From: Myxococcota bacterium
Lineage (GTDB): Bacteria; Myxococcota_A; Bradymonadia; UBA7976; UBA1532
DNA: 64,000 nt
Assembly (NCBI GenBank): GCA_023150895.1
Contig: JAKLJY010000002.1
Coordinates: forward strand, 93,108 to 157,107
Direction of reading: 5' to 3'
Part shown: positions 37,427 through 47,987 of the stretch, one piece after another
How the letters are laid out: the number at the start of each line of letters is the position of its first letter
How positions within the stretch are numbered: the stretch's first letter is position 1
Position numbers and translations under genes: made by a program
The notes under the pieces: model-generated
Databases searched by the model: none
Seen by the model: the letters and a program-made list of their open reading frames with translations, nothing else
What the model was told of the DNA's origin: nothing

Positions 37427-40400
37427 TCAGACCTCCGCCGGCAGCGCGGCAGGGGCCGCCGGAGTATGGGTGTCGCGGGCGGCGGCCTTCTGCGCCTCGC
37501 GCCGCTTCACCATGTAATAGACGACGGGCACCGTCATGCGGGAGAGCAGCAGCGAAGCCACCTCGCCGGCCATCAGCGAGATCGCCAGCCCCTGGAAGAT
37601 GGGGTCGAAGAGAATCACCGCTGCGCCGACGACCACCGCCGCGGCGGTCAGCAGCATCGGGCGGAATCGCACGGCGCCCGCGTCGATGACCGCGTCGAGC
37701 AGCGGCATGCCCTCGGCGAGCCGGAGCTCGATGAAGTCCACCAGGATGATGCTGTTGCGCACGACGATGCCCGCCCCGGCGATGAATCCGATCATCGACG
37801 TCGCGGTGAAGAACGCGCCCATCATGCCATGGGCGGGCAAGATGCCGACGAGCGAGAACGGGATGGCGCTCATGATCACCAGAGGGATCAGGAACGACTG
37901 GAACCAGGCGACGACCAGCAGGTAGATGAGCAGGAGCACGGCGGCAAACGCCAGGCCGAGGTCCCGGAAGACCTCGTAAGTGATGTGCCACTCGCCGTCC
38001 CATTTGACGCTGTATTTCTCGGTGTCGGTGGGCAGGCTCGCCGTCAGCTGCTCGATCTTGCCGCCGTCCGGGAGTGTCATCGCGTCGAGTTTCGGCTGCA
38101 GCGCGAGCATGGCATACACCGGGCTCTCGATCTTGCCCGCCAGATCGGCGGTCACATAGGTCACGCGCTGGAGGTTCTTGTGATAGATGTTGCGTTCGGC
38201 CGGCACCTCGACGGCTCGGACCAGCTCCGCGAGGCTCACGAGATGACCGTCCGCCGCAGCGACGTGCAGCCCGACGAGGCGGTCGACATCGGAGCGATCG
38301 GCGCGGTCGAGGTGCACGAGCAGGGCGACGTCCTCTTTCTCCCGTTCGGCGTGCAACAGACCCGCCGGCGTACCATCGAGGGCCAACCGAAGCGTGCGGG
38401 CAATCTCGGCCTCGGCGACGCCGTGCAATGCCGCCTTGACCTCGTCGACCTCGAAACGCACCTTCGGAGGCTGCTCCTCGACGTACCAGTCCACGTCCAC
38501 GATGCCGTCGATGGACTCCATCTCCTTGCGGATCTGCCCGGCGATGGCGATCTGCTGCGCGGGGTCGGGTCCGTAGACCTCGGCGACGAGCGTCTGCAGC
38601 ACGGGGGGGCCCGGCGGGACCTCGGCGACCTTGATGTCCGCCCCGAAACGCTTCGCGATGGGGAGAATGGCCGCCCGCACGCGCTTCGCGATGTCATGGC
38701 TCTGCGCGTCGCGGGCATGTTTCGGCAACAGACCGACCTTGATGTCGGCCACGTTGGGCCCGCGGCGCAGGAAGTAGTGTCGCACGAGCCCGTTGAAGGT
38801 GTACGGCCCCGAGGTGCCGACGTAACTCTGGTAATCGGTGACCTCGGGCTGTTTGCGCAGCTCGTCGGCGATGGCCTGCGTGGCGCGCGCCGTCTGTTCG
38901 AGGCTCGTGCCCTCGGGCATGTCGATGACCACCTGGAACTCGGCCTTGTTGTCGAAGGGCAGCATCTTGACCTCGACGAACCCGATGCCGACGAGGCCCA
39001 TCGAACCGAGCAGGAGCACCACGACGGCGACGAGGAAGCCCCAGCGCCGCGTCCCCTTCGCCAGCAGCGCGCCCATGAACTTGCGATACGCCCGGGTGCT
39101 GCGCCCCTCGGCCTCGCCGTGATCGTGATGGGCGGCGTCGCCGCGACCGAGCAGACGCACGGTGGCCCAGGGCGTGACCATGAACGCCACGATGAGCGAG
39201 AAGATCATGGCCGCCGTGGCACCGACCGGAATCGGTCGCATGTAGGGTCCCATCAGGCCGCGCACGAACGCCATGGGCAGAATCGCCGCGACGACGGTCA
39301 TCGTGGCCAGAATCGTGGGGTTGCCCACCTCGCTGACGGCGCGAATCGCGATGTCGCTCAGGCTGCGCCCCTTGTTTTCGGGCAATCGGTAATGTCGTGC
39401 GATGTTCTCCACGACCACGATGGCATCGTCGACCAGGATGCCGATGGAGAAGATCAGCGCGAACAGCGTGATGCGGTTCAGCGTGTAGCCATACAGATAG
39501 AACACGGCCAGGGTCAGGGCCAGTGTCACCGGAATGGCCAGGAAGACGATGACGGCCTCGCGCCGGCCGAGGGTCAGAAAGACGAGAAGTGCGACGCTGA
39601 CGACCGCGATGCCCATGTGCAGCAGGAGTTCGTCGCTCTTCTCGCGCGCCGTTTCGCCGTAGTCCCGCGTCACACTGACCTGCACGTCCGCCGGCACGAC
39701 GTGCGACCGCACGCTCTCGAGTCTCGCGAGCGCCGCCTCGACGACCTCCACCGCGTTCGTGCCCTTTCGTTTGGCCACCGCCAGCGTCACGGCCGGCCAG
39801 CTGCCATCCCCCGCGGACGCCGTCTCACCGGACGCCGCCGCGCCCGCTCCGAATCGAACGTAACTCGCGGGTTCCTCGCCCCCGTCGGCGATGGCGGCCA
39901 CGTCGCGCAGAAAGACCGGGCGTCCTTCGGCGGCGCCGACGACGACCGCGCCGACGTCCTCGAGGGTGCGCAGCACCGTCCCCGTCTCGACGATGATCGA
40001 GCGGTTGTCCCGGGCGAACGCCCCGGAAGCGAGCCGGCTGTTGTGTGCCTGCAGCGCACCGACGATCCCGAGCGGTGTGACGCTGCGCGCCGCGAGGCGC
40101 TGCGGGTCGAGCTCGATGCGGATCTGTCGACGTTCGCCGCCGATGAGGGTGACGTCGCTGACGTCGGGCACCTGTTTGATGCTCTCGCGCAGCTCCGCGG
40201 CGACGCGGCGCAGCTCGAAGGCTTCGAGGCGATCACTCCAGACCGTCAGGGAGAGCACGGGCACGTCGTCGATGGAGCGCGGTTTGACGAGGGGCTCGGT
40301 GACCCCCGGCGGCATGCGGTCGAAGTTCGCGCGCAGCTTGTCGTGCAGGCGCACGAGGGCGTCCTCTTCGTTGCGACCGACCTCGAACCGCACGATGGCG

Positions 40401-40708
40401 GCGCTCATGCCGGGCATGCTCGTCGAATACAGATACTCGACGCCCGGAATCTCCCGCAGCAGCTCCTCCATCGGGCGCGTGACGCGGGACTCGATCTCCT
40501 CGGGCGAGGCCCCCGGCATGCCGACGAAGACGTCGACCATGGGGACGACGATCTGGGGCTCTTCTTCGCGGGGGAGCTGCTCGGTGGCGAACACACCGAG
40601 GGCGACGGCCGCGAGCATGAAGAGCGGCGTGAGTTTCGAATGCATGAAGGCCGCGGCGATCTTGCCGGCGGGCCCCTGCGCGGCGGCGCCGTGCGTGTCC
40701 TGGCTCAT
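37427..40708 (-). CDS. RND efflux pump inner-membrane permease (AcrB/HAE1-type)
   Basis: 1093 residues, the usual length of RND permeases. N-terminal [35 protein letters not shown] is the standard first porter segment. The TM4 region reads [22 protein letters not shown] with the Asp-Asp pair for proton translocation, which places it nearer the drug/solute class than the metal class. C-terminal [20 protein letters not shown] is the repeat of that motif. It works with the adaptor and TolC proteins encoded immediately upstream. The substrate is unknown. The start overlaps the adaptor stop by 4 bp. Confidence 0.93.
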   Translation of the reverse strand: MSQDTHGAAAQGPAGKIAAAFMHSKLTPLFMLAAVALGVFATEQLPREEEPQIVVPMVDVFVGMPGASPEEIESRVTRPMEELLREIPGVEYLYSTSMPGMSAAIVRFEVGRNEEDALVRLHDKLRANFDRMPPGVTEPLVKPRSIDDVPVLSLTVWSDRLEAFELRRVAAELRESIKQVPDVSDVTLIGGERRQIRIELDPQRLAARSVTPLGIVGALQAHNSRLASGAFARDNRSIIVETGTVLRTLEDVGAVVVGAAEGRPVFLRDVAAIADGGEEPASYVRFGAGAAASGETASAGDGSWPAVTLAVAKRKGTNAVEVVEAALARLESVRSHVVPADVQVSVTRDYGETAREKSDELLLHMGIAVVSVALLVFLTLGRREAVIVFLAIPVTLALTLAVFYLYGYTLNRITLFALIFSIGILVDDAIVVVENIARHYRLPENKGRSLSDIAIRAVSEVGNPTILATMTVVAAILPMAFVRGLMGPYMRPIPVGATAAMIFSLIVAFMVTPWATVRLLGRGDAAHHDHGEAEGRSTRAYRKFMGALLAKGTRRWGFLVAVVVLLLGSMGLVGIGFVEVKMLPFDNKAEFQVVIDMPEGTSLEQTARATQAIADELRKQPEVTDYQSYVGTSGPYTFNGLVRHYFLRRGPNVADIKVGLLPKHARDAQSHDIAKRVRAAILPIAKRFGADIKVAEVPPGPPVLQTLVAEVYGPDPAQQIAIAGQIRKEMESIDGIVDVDWYVEEQPPKVRFEVDEVKAALHGVAEAEIARTLRLALDGTPAGLLHAEREKEDVALLVHLDRADRSDVDRLVGLHVAAADGHLVSLAELVRAVEVPAERNIYHKNLQRVTYVTADLAGKIESPVYAMLALQPKLDAMTLPDGGKIEQLTASLPTDTEKYSVKWDGEWHITYEVFRDLGLAFAAVLLLIYLLVVAWFQSFLIPLVIMSAIPFSLVGILPAHGMMGAFFTATSMIGFIAGAGIVVRNSIILVDFIELRLAEGMPLLDAVIDAGAVRFRPMLLTAAAVVVGAAVILFDPIFQGLAISLMAGEVASLLLSRMTVPVVYYMVKRREAQKAAARDTHTPAAPAALPAEV

Positions 40709-41922
40709 GGCTTCGCGCCCCCGGCCGCGGCGGAAACCGTGATCGGGCGGGCATCGGCGAGCCGTGACATTGCTTTCGGCTCGGCGACGACGACCTTCTC
40801 ACCGGCGTCGAGACCGGACAGCACCTCGACGACTTCGCCGTGGCGCGCGCCGACGGTCACGAGACGCAGGCGCGCCCGGGCCCCGTCCACGATGAAGACC
40901 CGGTCGAGCTGCCCGCGCGGGGAGACGGCGGCGGCCGGCACCACGAGCCGCTCGGCCTGCCCGACCTCGAAGCGCGCCCGGGCGAACATGCCGGGCCGCA
41001 ACACGGCACCCGCCGGCGGCTCGGGGAGATCGACCTTGACGAGGAACGCCCGCGAGACCGCGTCGACCGTCGGGACAATCTCGCCGACCTGCCCTTGCAG
41101 CACCGTTCCGACGGACTCGATCTCGACGGAGACGCCCTGACCGACGGAGATGCGTGCGGTCTGCGACTCGTCGACGGTCGCTTCGGCGCGCAGGGCGCCG
41201 ACCTCCTCGACGGTCAGCAGGGGCGTTCCGGGCGAGGCCAGGTTGCCGACCTCGACGCCCTTCGACACCACCCGCCCGTCGAAGGGCGCGACCACCGTAC
41301 GATCACCGAGCGAGACCCGCGCGACACCGACCCCGGCCTTGGCCTGACCGACCCGCGCGCGGGCCCGGGCCAGACCGGCCTCCGCCATGCGTTCGCGGGC
41401 TTCGGCCGCGGTGGCGGCCATTTCGGCCTCGTCGAGCTGCTGCGGGGTGGCGGCCTTCTGTTCGACGAGGCGCTTCGTGCGCTCGTAGGTGACCGACGCG
41501 AGCTTCCGGGCGGCTTTGGCGGCCTCGACGTCGCGCTCGGCCTGCGTGAGCCCGGCCTCGGCCTCGCTCGCCCCGGCCTGTGCCTGCATGAGCCCGGCTT
41601 GAACGTCGTTGGTGTCGAGTTCGACGAGCACCTGACCGGCCTTCACGGCGTCGCCGGCCTTGACGTGAATGGCACGGACGTACCCCATGCCCTTGCCGGT
41701 CACCACGGCGGTGTTGCGCCCGCGGATGGTTGCGGTGGCGAGGTAGTGCGTGGCCAGGGGCGTGCGCTGCACCTCCGCGACGCCGACGGCGACGGGCGGC
41801 AAAGGCGCCGGGGCAGCGCCGGCGGGTGAATCGTGCCCCCCGCACGCGGCCAGCGTCGTGGCGAGGGCGACGGTGAACGCGGCGGCGAGCGGCCGACCGC
41901 TGGAACGAAGAGAGGGTTTCAT
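40705..41922 (-). CDS. RND pump periplasmic adaptor (membrane fusion protein)
   Basis: 405 residues. Lipoprotein-like N-terminus with TTLAACGG. The biotinyl-lipoyl half-motifs ([20 protein letters not shown] and [30 protein letters not shown]) flank a long coiled-coil hairpin. These are the marks of an HlyD/AcrA-type adaptor that joins the inner-membrane pump to TolC. It overlaps both neighbours by 4 bp, so the three pump genes are translationally coupled. Confidence 0.93.
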   Translation of the reverse strand: MKPSLRSSGRPLAAAFTVALATTLAACGGHDSPAGAAPAPLPPVAVGVAEVQRTPLATHYLATATIRGRNTAVVTGKGMGYVRAIHVKAGDAVKAGQVLVELDTNDVQAGLMQAQAGASEAEAGLTQAERDVEAAKAARKLASVTYERTKRLVEQKAATPQQLDEAEMAATAAEARERMAEAGLARARARVGQAKAGVGVARVSLGDRTVVAPFDGRVVSKGVEVGNLASPGTPLLTVEEVGALRAEATVDESQTARISVGQGVSVEIESVGTVLQGQVGEIVPTVDAVSRAFLVKVDLPEPPAGAVLRPGMFARARFEVGQAERLVVPAAAVSPRGQLDRVFIVDGARARLRLVTVGARHGEVVEVLSGLDAGEKVVVAEPKAMSRLADARPITVSAAAGGAKP

Positions 41923-43334
41923 CGGGCAGCACTCCGGGAGGTCCAGTGGCGATCGAGGGCGCCCTCGGCGGCAGCGAGCTGTGCGGCCGCCATGTGTCGG
42001 GCGAAGAGGGCGGAGAGGTGACGCGTCTCGGCTTCGAGCAGCGCCGTGCGGGCGCGGAGCACGTCCGCGGCCTGCGCGACGCCGTTCTCGAAGCGGGCGC
42101 GGACGAGGCGGTGACTCTCGCGGGCGTGATTGACGGCCTCGGTCGTCACCCGCACGCGGCCGCCGGCCTGCTCGACCTGCAGATGCGCCCGCCGCAGCGC
42201 GAGGCCGATGGCGGCCCGGGCATCGTCTCGCTCGGCCCGGATGCGGTCGGCCTCTGCCGCTGCACCGTCGATGCGGGCGGCGTCCCCGAGGCCGGAGAAG
42301 ACGTTGAAGCGCAGGAAAGCCCCGGCGAACCAGGCATTGCCGCCCTCGTCGCCGATGGACTCGCGGTGGCCCTCCACGCTGGCCTGGACGCCCAGGGTGG
42401 GCAGCCAGGAGAGGGTCGCACGCGTCGCCGCGGCCTCGGCGGCGGCCACGCCGGCCTCCGCGCGGGCGAGATCCGGATGGTCCGGACGGGGCGACGCCCC
42501 GGCCTCGATGGCGGGCGGGACGGCGTCGAGCGGGGTGGAGAGCAGCGCGGCACGGGCGCGGTCGGAGCCGATCAGGCGCTCGAGTTCGGCCCGGGCGAGC
42601 TCGGCGTCGCCCGTCGAGACGATGGCCTCTTCCTCCAGCGCCGCGAGGGCCGCCTGGAGGCCGAGGAGGTCGGACTGCGTGGCCACGCCGGACTGCACCT
42701 GTGCCGCCGCCCGCTCGACGTCGGCCCGGGCGGAGGCCACGACCTCGGTGGCGACGGCCCGGCGGGCCTCGGCGAGCTGTGCGCCGTGGTAGGCGGCCAC
42801 GACCCGGGCGACGAGCTGCGCTTCGGCCGACCGCAGGGTGGCCTCTCCGGCCTCCGCGGCCCGGGACGCCGCCGTCAGCCCGTACCAGCTCGCCACGTCG
42901 ACGACGTTCGCCTGCAGGTCGAGGCGCGCCGTCCAGTCCGCGCGGGCGTCCGGCCCGGTGAGTTCGCCGAAGGCCATGTCCGACGGACCGAGGTCGTCCT
43001 GCAGCAACTTCATCCCGAACACGTGAACCGGGTGGTCGGTCATCGTCGCACCGGCCAGGGCGTTCACCTGCGGCAACAGCGCCGAGCGGGCCTCGCCGCG
43101 GCGGGCATCCGCGCCGGCGGCGGCGGCGGCGGCGCTCCGCAGACCGGGATTCTGCGCGACGGCCGAAGCGATGGCTTCGCCGAGGGTCAGGGTCGGGGCC
43201 GCAGCGGCCGCCGGGGCCGAGGACGGCTCTGCGGCGTGCGCCGGGCTCAGGGTGGCGACGACGACCGCGGCCAGAAGAGGGCCGGAAAGAGCCCGGGCGC
43301 GGGGAGGACGGTGGACGACGAACGGGTTTCGCAT
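41919..43334 (-). CDS. TolC-family outer-membrane factor of the RND pump
   Basis: 471 residues from ATG 43334; the frame also contains an ATG at 43352. Signal peptide ends about AHAAEP. The TolC repeats are clear: TLGEAIASAVAQNPGLRSAAA at the start and two long helical hairpins, each ending in AQVQSGVATQSDLL or VRARFENGVAQAADVL. Leads the efflux operon, whose promoter must lie in the 149-bp gap before the divergent coiled-coil gene at 43484. Second TolC-family member in the window. Confidence 0.9.
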   Translation of the reverse strand: MRNPFVVHRPPRARALSGPLLAAVVVATLSPAHAAEPSSAPAAAAAPTLTLGEAIASAVAQNPGLRSAAAAAAGADARRGEARSALLPQVNALAGATMTDHPVHVFGMKLLQDDLGPSDMAFGELTGPDARADWTARLDLQANVVDVASWYGLTAASRAAEAGEATLRSAEAQLVARVVAAYHGAQLAEARRAVATEVVASARADVERAAAQVQSGVATQSDLLGLQAALAALEEEAIVSTGDAELARAELERLIGSDRARAALLSTPLDAVPPAIEAGASPRPDHPDLARAEAGVAAAEAAATRATLSWLPTLGVQASVEGHRESIGDEGGNAWFAGAFLRFNVFSGLGDAARIDGAAAEADRIRAERDDARAAIGLALRRAHLQVEQAGGRVRVTTEAVNHARESHRLVRARFENGVAQAADVLRARTALLEAETRHLSALFARHMAAAQLAAAEGALDRHWTSRSAAR

Positions 43335-43483
43335 GCCCCCATGAACCACCACGGCGGCGAAGTGCTACGCGCCGGTTCGGCGTTCCAATTCGGACGCGGC
43401 GATGTAGACTCCGCCGGCGAGCCCGTCCGAGAAGCTCCCCGCAACCCCGAGAACCTCACTCCACGACCTTTCGAGGCGAGACC

Positions 43484-44218
43484 ATGGCCGGATTCTTCAA
43501 GAAGTTCGCGAGCGCCTTCGTCGATTTCGACGCCAAGTCCGCCCCGGCCGAGGCCACCGGCGAGTCGTCGGCTGCGCTCGAGGCCGAGCTCGCGGCGCTC
43601 GAGGGCCATCCCGTGGCGACCGGGCCCTCCGGTGGCGCCGGCGCCCCGGCCATGCAGCTCGCGCCCGTGCCCGAGGCGATGCTGCCGGCCGAGACGCAGG
43701 CACTGCTGTCTCTGACCCCCGACGAACTCTTCGCCGAGGCCGGCTTTACGGAGACGCCCGCGTCGGCGCCGCGCGTCGTCAAGATGCTCGCCGGGCTCGC
43801 GCAGTTCCCGCACCCGCAGCAGCTCGCCATGCTGCGCGCCCTCGACGCCGCGGACGACTCGTGGTCCGAGACCGAGGTCACGCAGGACGCCCAGAACCGC
43901 CAGGCCGCCCTCGAGGCCCACCTGACGCGCATCGACCAGACCCGCCAGGGCCGCCTGCTCGCCCTCGATCAGCAGGCCGCCACCGCGCAGGAGACGCGCG
44001 TCGCCACGCTCGCGGAGATCGATCGGCAGATCGCCGAGCTGATGAAACTGCGCGAGGACGCCATCACCGAGTGTGCCAACGCCGTGGCCGGCGTCGACCG
44101 CGAGAAGCGCGAGCTCGAGCTGGCCGCCATGGACGCCCGCAATCGCACGCTCGCCGCCGCGCAGCAGCTCGGTCAGCTCGTCGCCTTCTTCTCGGCCGGC
44201 GGGCCACCGCCTCGCTGA
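43484..44218 (+). CDS. Coiled-coil cytoplasmic protein, first gene of the ABC cluster
   Basis: 244 residues, no signal or transmembrane segment. N-terminus [16 protein letters not shown] could form an amphipathic membrane-binding helix. A Gly/Ala/Pro linker follows, and residues ~115-230 are long helices with heptad spacing ([37 protein letters not shown]). No family recognised. It is followed after 65 bp by another coiled-coil gene and then by ABC transporter genes, which suggests a cytoplasmic scaffold or regulator for that system. Confidence 0.7.
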   Translation: MAGFFKKFASAFVDFDAKSAPAEATGESSAALEAELAALEGHPVATGPSGGAGAPAMQLAPVPEAMLPAETQALLSLTPDELFAEAGFTETPASAPRVVKMLAGLAQFPHPQQLAMLRALDAADDSWSETEVTQDAQNRQAALEAHLTRIDQTRQGRLLALDQQAATAQETRVATLAEIDRQIAELMKLREDAITECANAVAGVDREKRELELAAMDARNRTLAAAQQLGQLVAFFSAGGPPPR

Positions 44219-44283
44219 GCGCGCGGGGCCCCGAGCGCGCCACCGCCGTCGCCGTCGCATTTTCACCCGAGTGAGTCGTCACC

Positions 44284-45282
44284 TTGGCCGTCGATCGCAA
44301 CACGCCGCCGTACCGCTGGGAAGCCTTCAAACACTGGCTCAACCTGGGTGTGCTCGCCGCGGGCGGGTTCTTGGGGCTCGTGCACGACCCGATGTGGTTC
44401 GTGGCCGCCGGCGGCATCGCGGGGGCCTCCGTCTGGGTGCTGCCGGACATCCCGCAGTTCCGCAAACACATCGACAAAAAGTACCACGAGAAACGGGTGC
44501 TCGAAGAGCGCGCCTACTACCTCGACCAGCTTTTCGGCCTCGCCGATCCGCCGAAACCGAAGCAGGGCTTCTTCGCCCGGCTCCTGTTCGAGGCGCCCCC
44601 CGTCGATCTCGACGCCCTCATCGTCGAGCGCCACACGAAAGAGGCGCGCGACTACCTGGAAATGCGCGAGATCATTCAGAAACTCGACGAACTGCGCAAC
44701 GTGCGGGGCGTGCGGCTGCACGAGAGCGACATCAAACGCCTCGAGCAGGTCGTCAACGGGTACCTGCGCCTGCTCATCGCGTGTGAACCCCTCGAGCAGG
44801 CCGTGACGGGCCTCGACCGGCGGCGTCTCGAACGCGACGTCGCCGAGATCGAAGCGCAGCTCCCCCGGGCCGAGGCCGCGGTGCGCCCCGCCCTCGTCGA
44901 GCGTCTGCGCCTCGCGAAGACGCAGCTCGAGCGCCACCCGAAGCTCGAGGCCACGCTCCACCTGTTTCGCACGCGGGCCGAGGCCTCGGTGCAGCAGTTG
45001 CGGCAGATTCACGGGCAGGTCCTCGCCGATCCCGGCGCGGACATGACCACGGTGCTCGACGACATGATGGAGAAGCAGGAACTGCTGACCGACCCCCTCG
45101 GTCAGCTCGCGGCGGATCAGATGGTGCGCGAGATCCTGAGCGGCGCTCCGGCGAAGACCCGCGGGGCGCAGGCCGAGGCCGGCGTCGACAAACTGCGCGC
45201 ACAGGCGGCCGCCGGCGGCCCGACGAGCGCCCGGGCGGGTCAGAAGTCCTCCGCGGACACCGCGCAGACGCGCCGCAAATAG
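44284..45282 (+). CDS. Membrane-anchored coiled-coil protein of the ABC cluster
   Basis: 332 residues from TTG 44284 (no ATG/GTG fits as well). Two hydrophobic helices near the start (NLGVLAAGGFLGLVHD and WFVAAGGIAGASVWVLPD) form a hairpin in the inner membrane. The rest is charged and helical (KEARDYLEMREIIQKLDEL, RLERDVAEIEAQLPRAEAAV), ending in a basic disordered tail. Overall this resembles XpaC/TelA-neighbour membrane proteins in style, but I could not place it in a family. The gene is 103 bp before the OmpA-fused binding protein gene. Confidence 0.68.
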   Translation: MAVDRNTPPYRWEAFKHWLNLGVLAAGGFLGLVHDPMWFVAAGGIAGASVWVLPDIPQFRKHIDKKYHEKRVLEERAYYLDQLFGLADPPKPKQGFFARLLFEAPPVDLDALIVERHTKEARDYLEMREIIQKLDELRNVRGVRLHESDIKRLEQVVNGYLRLLIACEPLEQAVTGLDRRRLERDVAEIEAQLPRAEAAVRPALVERLRLAKTQLERHPKLEATLHLFRTRAEASVQQLRQIHGQVLADPGADMTTVLDDMMEKQELLTDPLGQLAADQMVREILSGAPAKTRGAQAEAGVDKLRAQAAAGGPTSARAGQKSSADTAQTRRK

Positions 45283-45385
45283 GCGGTTCGGGCACCGGCG
45301 GGCACACGCCGACCGGTAAACCTTGACCTTCGCGCGGGCCTTGGCCATGACGGGGCGTTGTGTTTCCACTGGCACTGGAGGTCCC

Positions 45386-47167
45386 GTGAAACTGACGCCC
45401 CTGTCGAAGATTCTGATCGTCGCCCTGATCGTGGGTGGCGGTGGCTACTTCGCCTACAAGAACCGCGAGTCCATCGCGCCCTCGGCCAAGTCGAAGAACG
45501 AGGTCGGCTCGAACATCCCGCCGGTGGCCAGCCTGCCCTCCGACGCCCCGGGCTCCAACGCCGGCAAGTCCACCCCCGCGACGCCGGCCGCCCCGCCGGG
45601 CTGCACGGACAAGCCGGAGGTCCGGTTCTACCACTGGGCCTGGAACGCGCAGAGTGGCCTGATGCTCGCCACGGGCGGCAAGCAGGCCACGGCCGACAGC
45701 CTCATGTGCAAGAACGGGGTCAACCTCAAGCTCATCCGTGAAGACAACGTCGACACGATGCAGAGCCTGATGATGACCTTCGCCGAGAAGCACAAGGCCG
45801 GCGAGGCGCACCCGAAAGACGGCGCGCACTTCGTCGCCATCATGGGCGACGGCTCGGCCATGTTCCTCAAGGGCCTCAACGACCGCCTGACGAAGCTCGG
45901 CGACGACTACATGGCGATCATCGTCGGCTCGGCGGGGTACAGCCGCGGCGAGGACAAGTTCATGGGTCCGCCCGAGTGGAAGGCCAACCCGCAGACGGCC
46001 CGCGGCGGGCTCGTCGCCGGTTACCTGCGCGACGGCGACTGGAACATCGCGCTCAAGTGGCTCGGCGACAACCGCATCCCCAACAACCCGGACGACAAGA
46101 GCTACGATCCGGACGCCCTGAACTGGGTCAACGCCAACGACTACCTGGACGCCGCCGAGAAATACATCGCGGGCTTCTGCACGGATCTGAAGAACAAGAA
46201 GACCGGCAAGAAAGAGAACAAGTGCGTGCAGGGCGTCGTGACCTGGACGCCCGGCGACGTGAACGTGGCCACCAAGAAGGGCGGCCTCGTCTCCATCGTC
46301 TCCACCAAGGAGTACCGCGCGCAGATGCCCAACGTGATCATCGGCCACAAGAAGTGGATGGCCGCCAATCGCGACATCGTGAAGGGCATGCTCAAGTCGA
46401 TCTTCGAGGCCGGCGACCAGATCAAGAACGACCCGAACGCCCAGAAGAAGGCCGCGGGCATCAGCGCGCTCGTCTACAACGAGGCCGACGCCGACTACTG
46501 GGCCAAGTACTTCAACGTCGTCGTCGAGAAGGACAAGCAGGGCCTCGACGTCGAGCTCGGCGGCTCGTCCGTGAACAACCTCGCCGACAACCTGCAGACG
46601 TTCGGCCTCGTCGAGGGCTCGAGCAACCTGTTCGGCGCGACCTACGAGGTCTTCGCCAACGTGGTGAAGAGCCAGTACCCGGACATGCTGCCCACCTGGT
46701 ACCCGCTCGCGCAGATCCTCGACACGTCGTACATCAAGGAGCTCGCGTCGGCCTCGGCGCCGGCCACCCCGGCCGATCTGCCCAAGTTCGAGCCGGCCGC
46801 CAAGGTCAAGCAGGTCATCAGCCGCCGCTCGTGGAGCATCGAGTTCGACAGCGGCAAGAGCACGTTCACGAAGGGGGCGGACGCGGTCCTGTCCGAGCTG
46901 CTCAACGACCTCCTCATCGCCGGCGGCACCCTCGTCGAGGTCCACGGTCACACCGACAACCTCGGCTCCGTCGAGAAGAACATGATGCTCTCCGAAGAGC
47001 GGGCGTTCGCGGTCAAGACGTGGCTCGAGCGCATGTCGCCGGCCAACTTCCCGCAGGGCCGCATCAAGGTCTTCGCGCACGGGCAGTCCGAGCCCGTCGA
47101 GTCCAACGCCACGGCCGCCGGCAAGGCCAAGAACCGCCGGGTCGAGATCGTCCTCGGCGTGCAGTGA
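45386..47167 (+). CDS. ABC solute-binding protein (NMT1/TauA-like) fused to an OmpA peptidoglycan-binding domain
   Basis: 593 residues from GTG 45386, with TGGAGG upstream. An uncleaved N-terminal transmembrane anchor (LSKILIVALIVGGGGYFAYK) is followed by a Pro/Ser linker and a periplasmic-binding domain (about 75-450) with the TauA/NrtA-type C-lobe sequence MPNVIIGHKKWMAANRDIVKGMLKSIFEAG. Residues ~465-593 are an OmpA-like domain with VHGHTDNLG, SEERAFAVKTWL and KNRRVEIVL, which bind peptidoglycan. The protein would be tethered to both the inner membrane and the cell wall. This fusion is unusual among solute-binding proteins. Next come the permease and ATPase genes. Confidence 0.87.
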   Translation: MKLTPLSKILIVALIVGGGGYFAYKNRESIAPSAKSKNEVGSNIPPVASLPSDAPGSNAGKSTPATPAAPPGCTDKPEVRFYHWAWNAQSGLMLATGGKQATADSLMCKNGVNLKLIREDNVDTMQSLMMTFAEKHKAGEAHPKDGAHFVAIMGDGSAMFLKGLNDRLTKLGDDYMAIIVGSAGYSRGEDKFMGPPEWKANPQTARGGLVAGYLRDGDWNIALKWLGDNRIPNNPDDKSYDPDALNWVNANDYLDAAEKYIAGFCTDLKNKKTGKKENKCVQGVVTWTPGDVNVATKKGGLVSIVSTKEYRAQMPNVIIGHKKWMAANRDIVKGMLKSIFEAGDQIKNDPNAQKKAAGISALVYNEADADYWAKYFNVVVEKDKQGLDVELGGSSVNNLADNLQTFGLVEGSSNLFGATYEVFANVVKSQYPDMLPTWYPLAQILDTSYIKELASASAPATPADLPKFEPAAKVKQVISRRSWSIEFDSGKSTFTKGADAVLSELLNDLLIAGGTLVEVHGHTDNLGSVEKNMMLSEERAFAVKTWLERMSPANFPQGRIKVFAHGQSEPVESNATAAGKAKNRRVEIVLGVQ

Positions 47168-47198
47168 CCCCCCCGCGCCGCCACGGGAGCAGGCATCG

Positions 47199-47987
47199 AT
47201 GACCCTCGTCCGCCGTCTGTTCTGGCCCAACCGGGCCATCGACAAAGTCATGTTTCTCGGGGTCGCCGGCGGGTGGGTGGCGCTCGCGTTCGTCGTCTGG
47301 CTCGCGTCGCCCTGGGAGAGCCTGCCCGGCCCGGGCGAGGTCTTCGGCGCGCTGCGCTCCCTGTGGTGGGAGCACGGGATGGGGCCGGAGCTCTTCACGA
47401 CGCTCGGCCTCATCGGGCACGCGCTCTTCCTGACCGTCGTGATCTCGCTTCTGCTGTCGTACGCCACGGTCATCAACTTCTTCCGCCCGCTGGTGGCCGC
47501 CGTCTCCAAGCTGCGCTTTCTGGGGCTCACCGGCCTCGTGGCGCCGTTCACGCTGATGACCGGCGGGGGCTACGACCTCAAGATCGCGCTGCTGACGTTC
47601 GGCATGACGACGTTTTTCGTCACCGCGATGGCCCAGGTCGTCGAAGAGATCCCGCGGGAGCAGTTCGACCATTTGCGCGTCATGGGCGCGAGTGAGATGC
47701 GCATTCTGTGGGAGGTCGTCATCCTCGGCACGCTGGACAAGGCGCTCGACATCCTGCGGCAGAACCTGGCCATCGGCTGGGCGATGATCACCATGGTCGA
47801 GGGCATCTCCCGCGCCGAGGGTGGCCTCGGTGCCATGATTCTCAATCAGAACAAACACTTCAAACTCGCCGAAGTGTTCGCGATTCTGTTCGTCATCCTG
47901 GCCGTGGGCCTCGTGCTGGACTACCTGATGGCGCTCTTCACGCGCCTCGTCTGTCCGCACAGCGTGCTGGAGAGGGTGAAGCGCTGA
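47199..47987 (+). CDS. ABC transporter permease (NitT/TauT type)
   Basis: 262 residues with six transmembrane segments. The BPD_transp_1 coupling loop is seen in EQFDHLRVMGASEMRILWEVVILGTLDKALDILR, which matches the EAA loop that binds the ATPase. AIGWAMITMVEGISRAEGGLGAMI follows, as in nitrate, sulfonate and taurine permeases. It lies 31 bp after the binding-protein gene and overlaps the ATPase start (TGATG). Confidence 0.92.
   Translation: MTLVRRLFWPNRAIDKVMFLGVAGGWVALAFVVWLASPWESLPGPGEVFGALRSLWWEHGMGPELFTTLGLIGHALFLTVVISLLLSYATVINFFRPLVAAVSKLRFLGLTGLVAPFTLMTGGGYDLKIALLTFGMTTFFVTAMAQVVEEIPREQFDHLRVMGASEMRILWEVVILGTLDKALDILRQNLAIGWAMITMVEGISRAEGGLGAMILNQNKHFKLAEVFAILFVILAVGLVLDYLMALFTRLVCPHSVLERVKR

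Noticed and set aside
36989..41140. 1383-codon plus-strand open frame
   Set aside because: It is antisense to the RND permease and adaptor, whose protein motifs are unmistakable. Long antisense frames are expected at this GC content.
44774..47551. 925-codon minus-strand open frame
   Set aside because: Antisense to the OmpA-fused binding protein and permease; no family motif.
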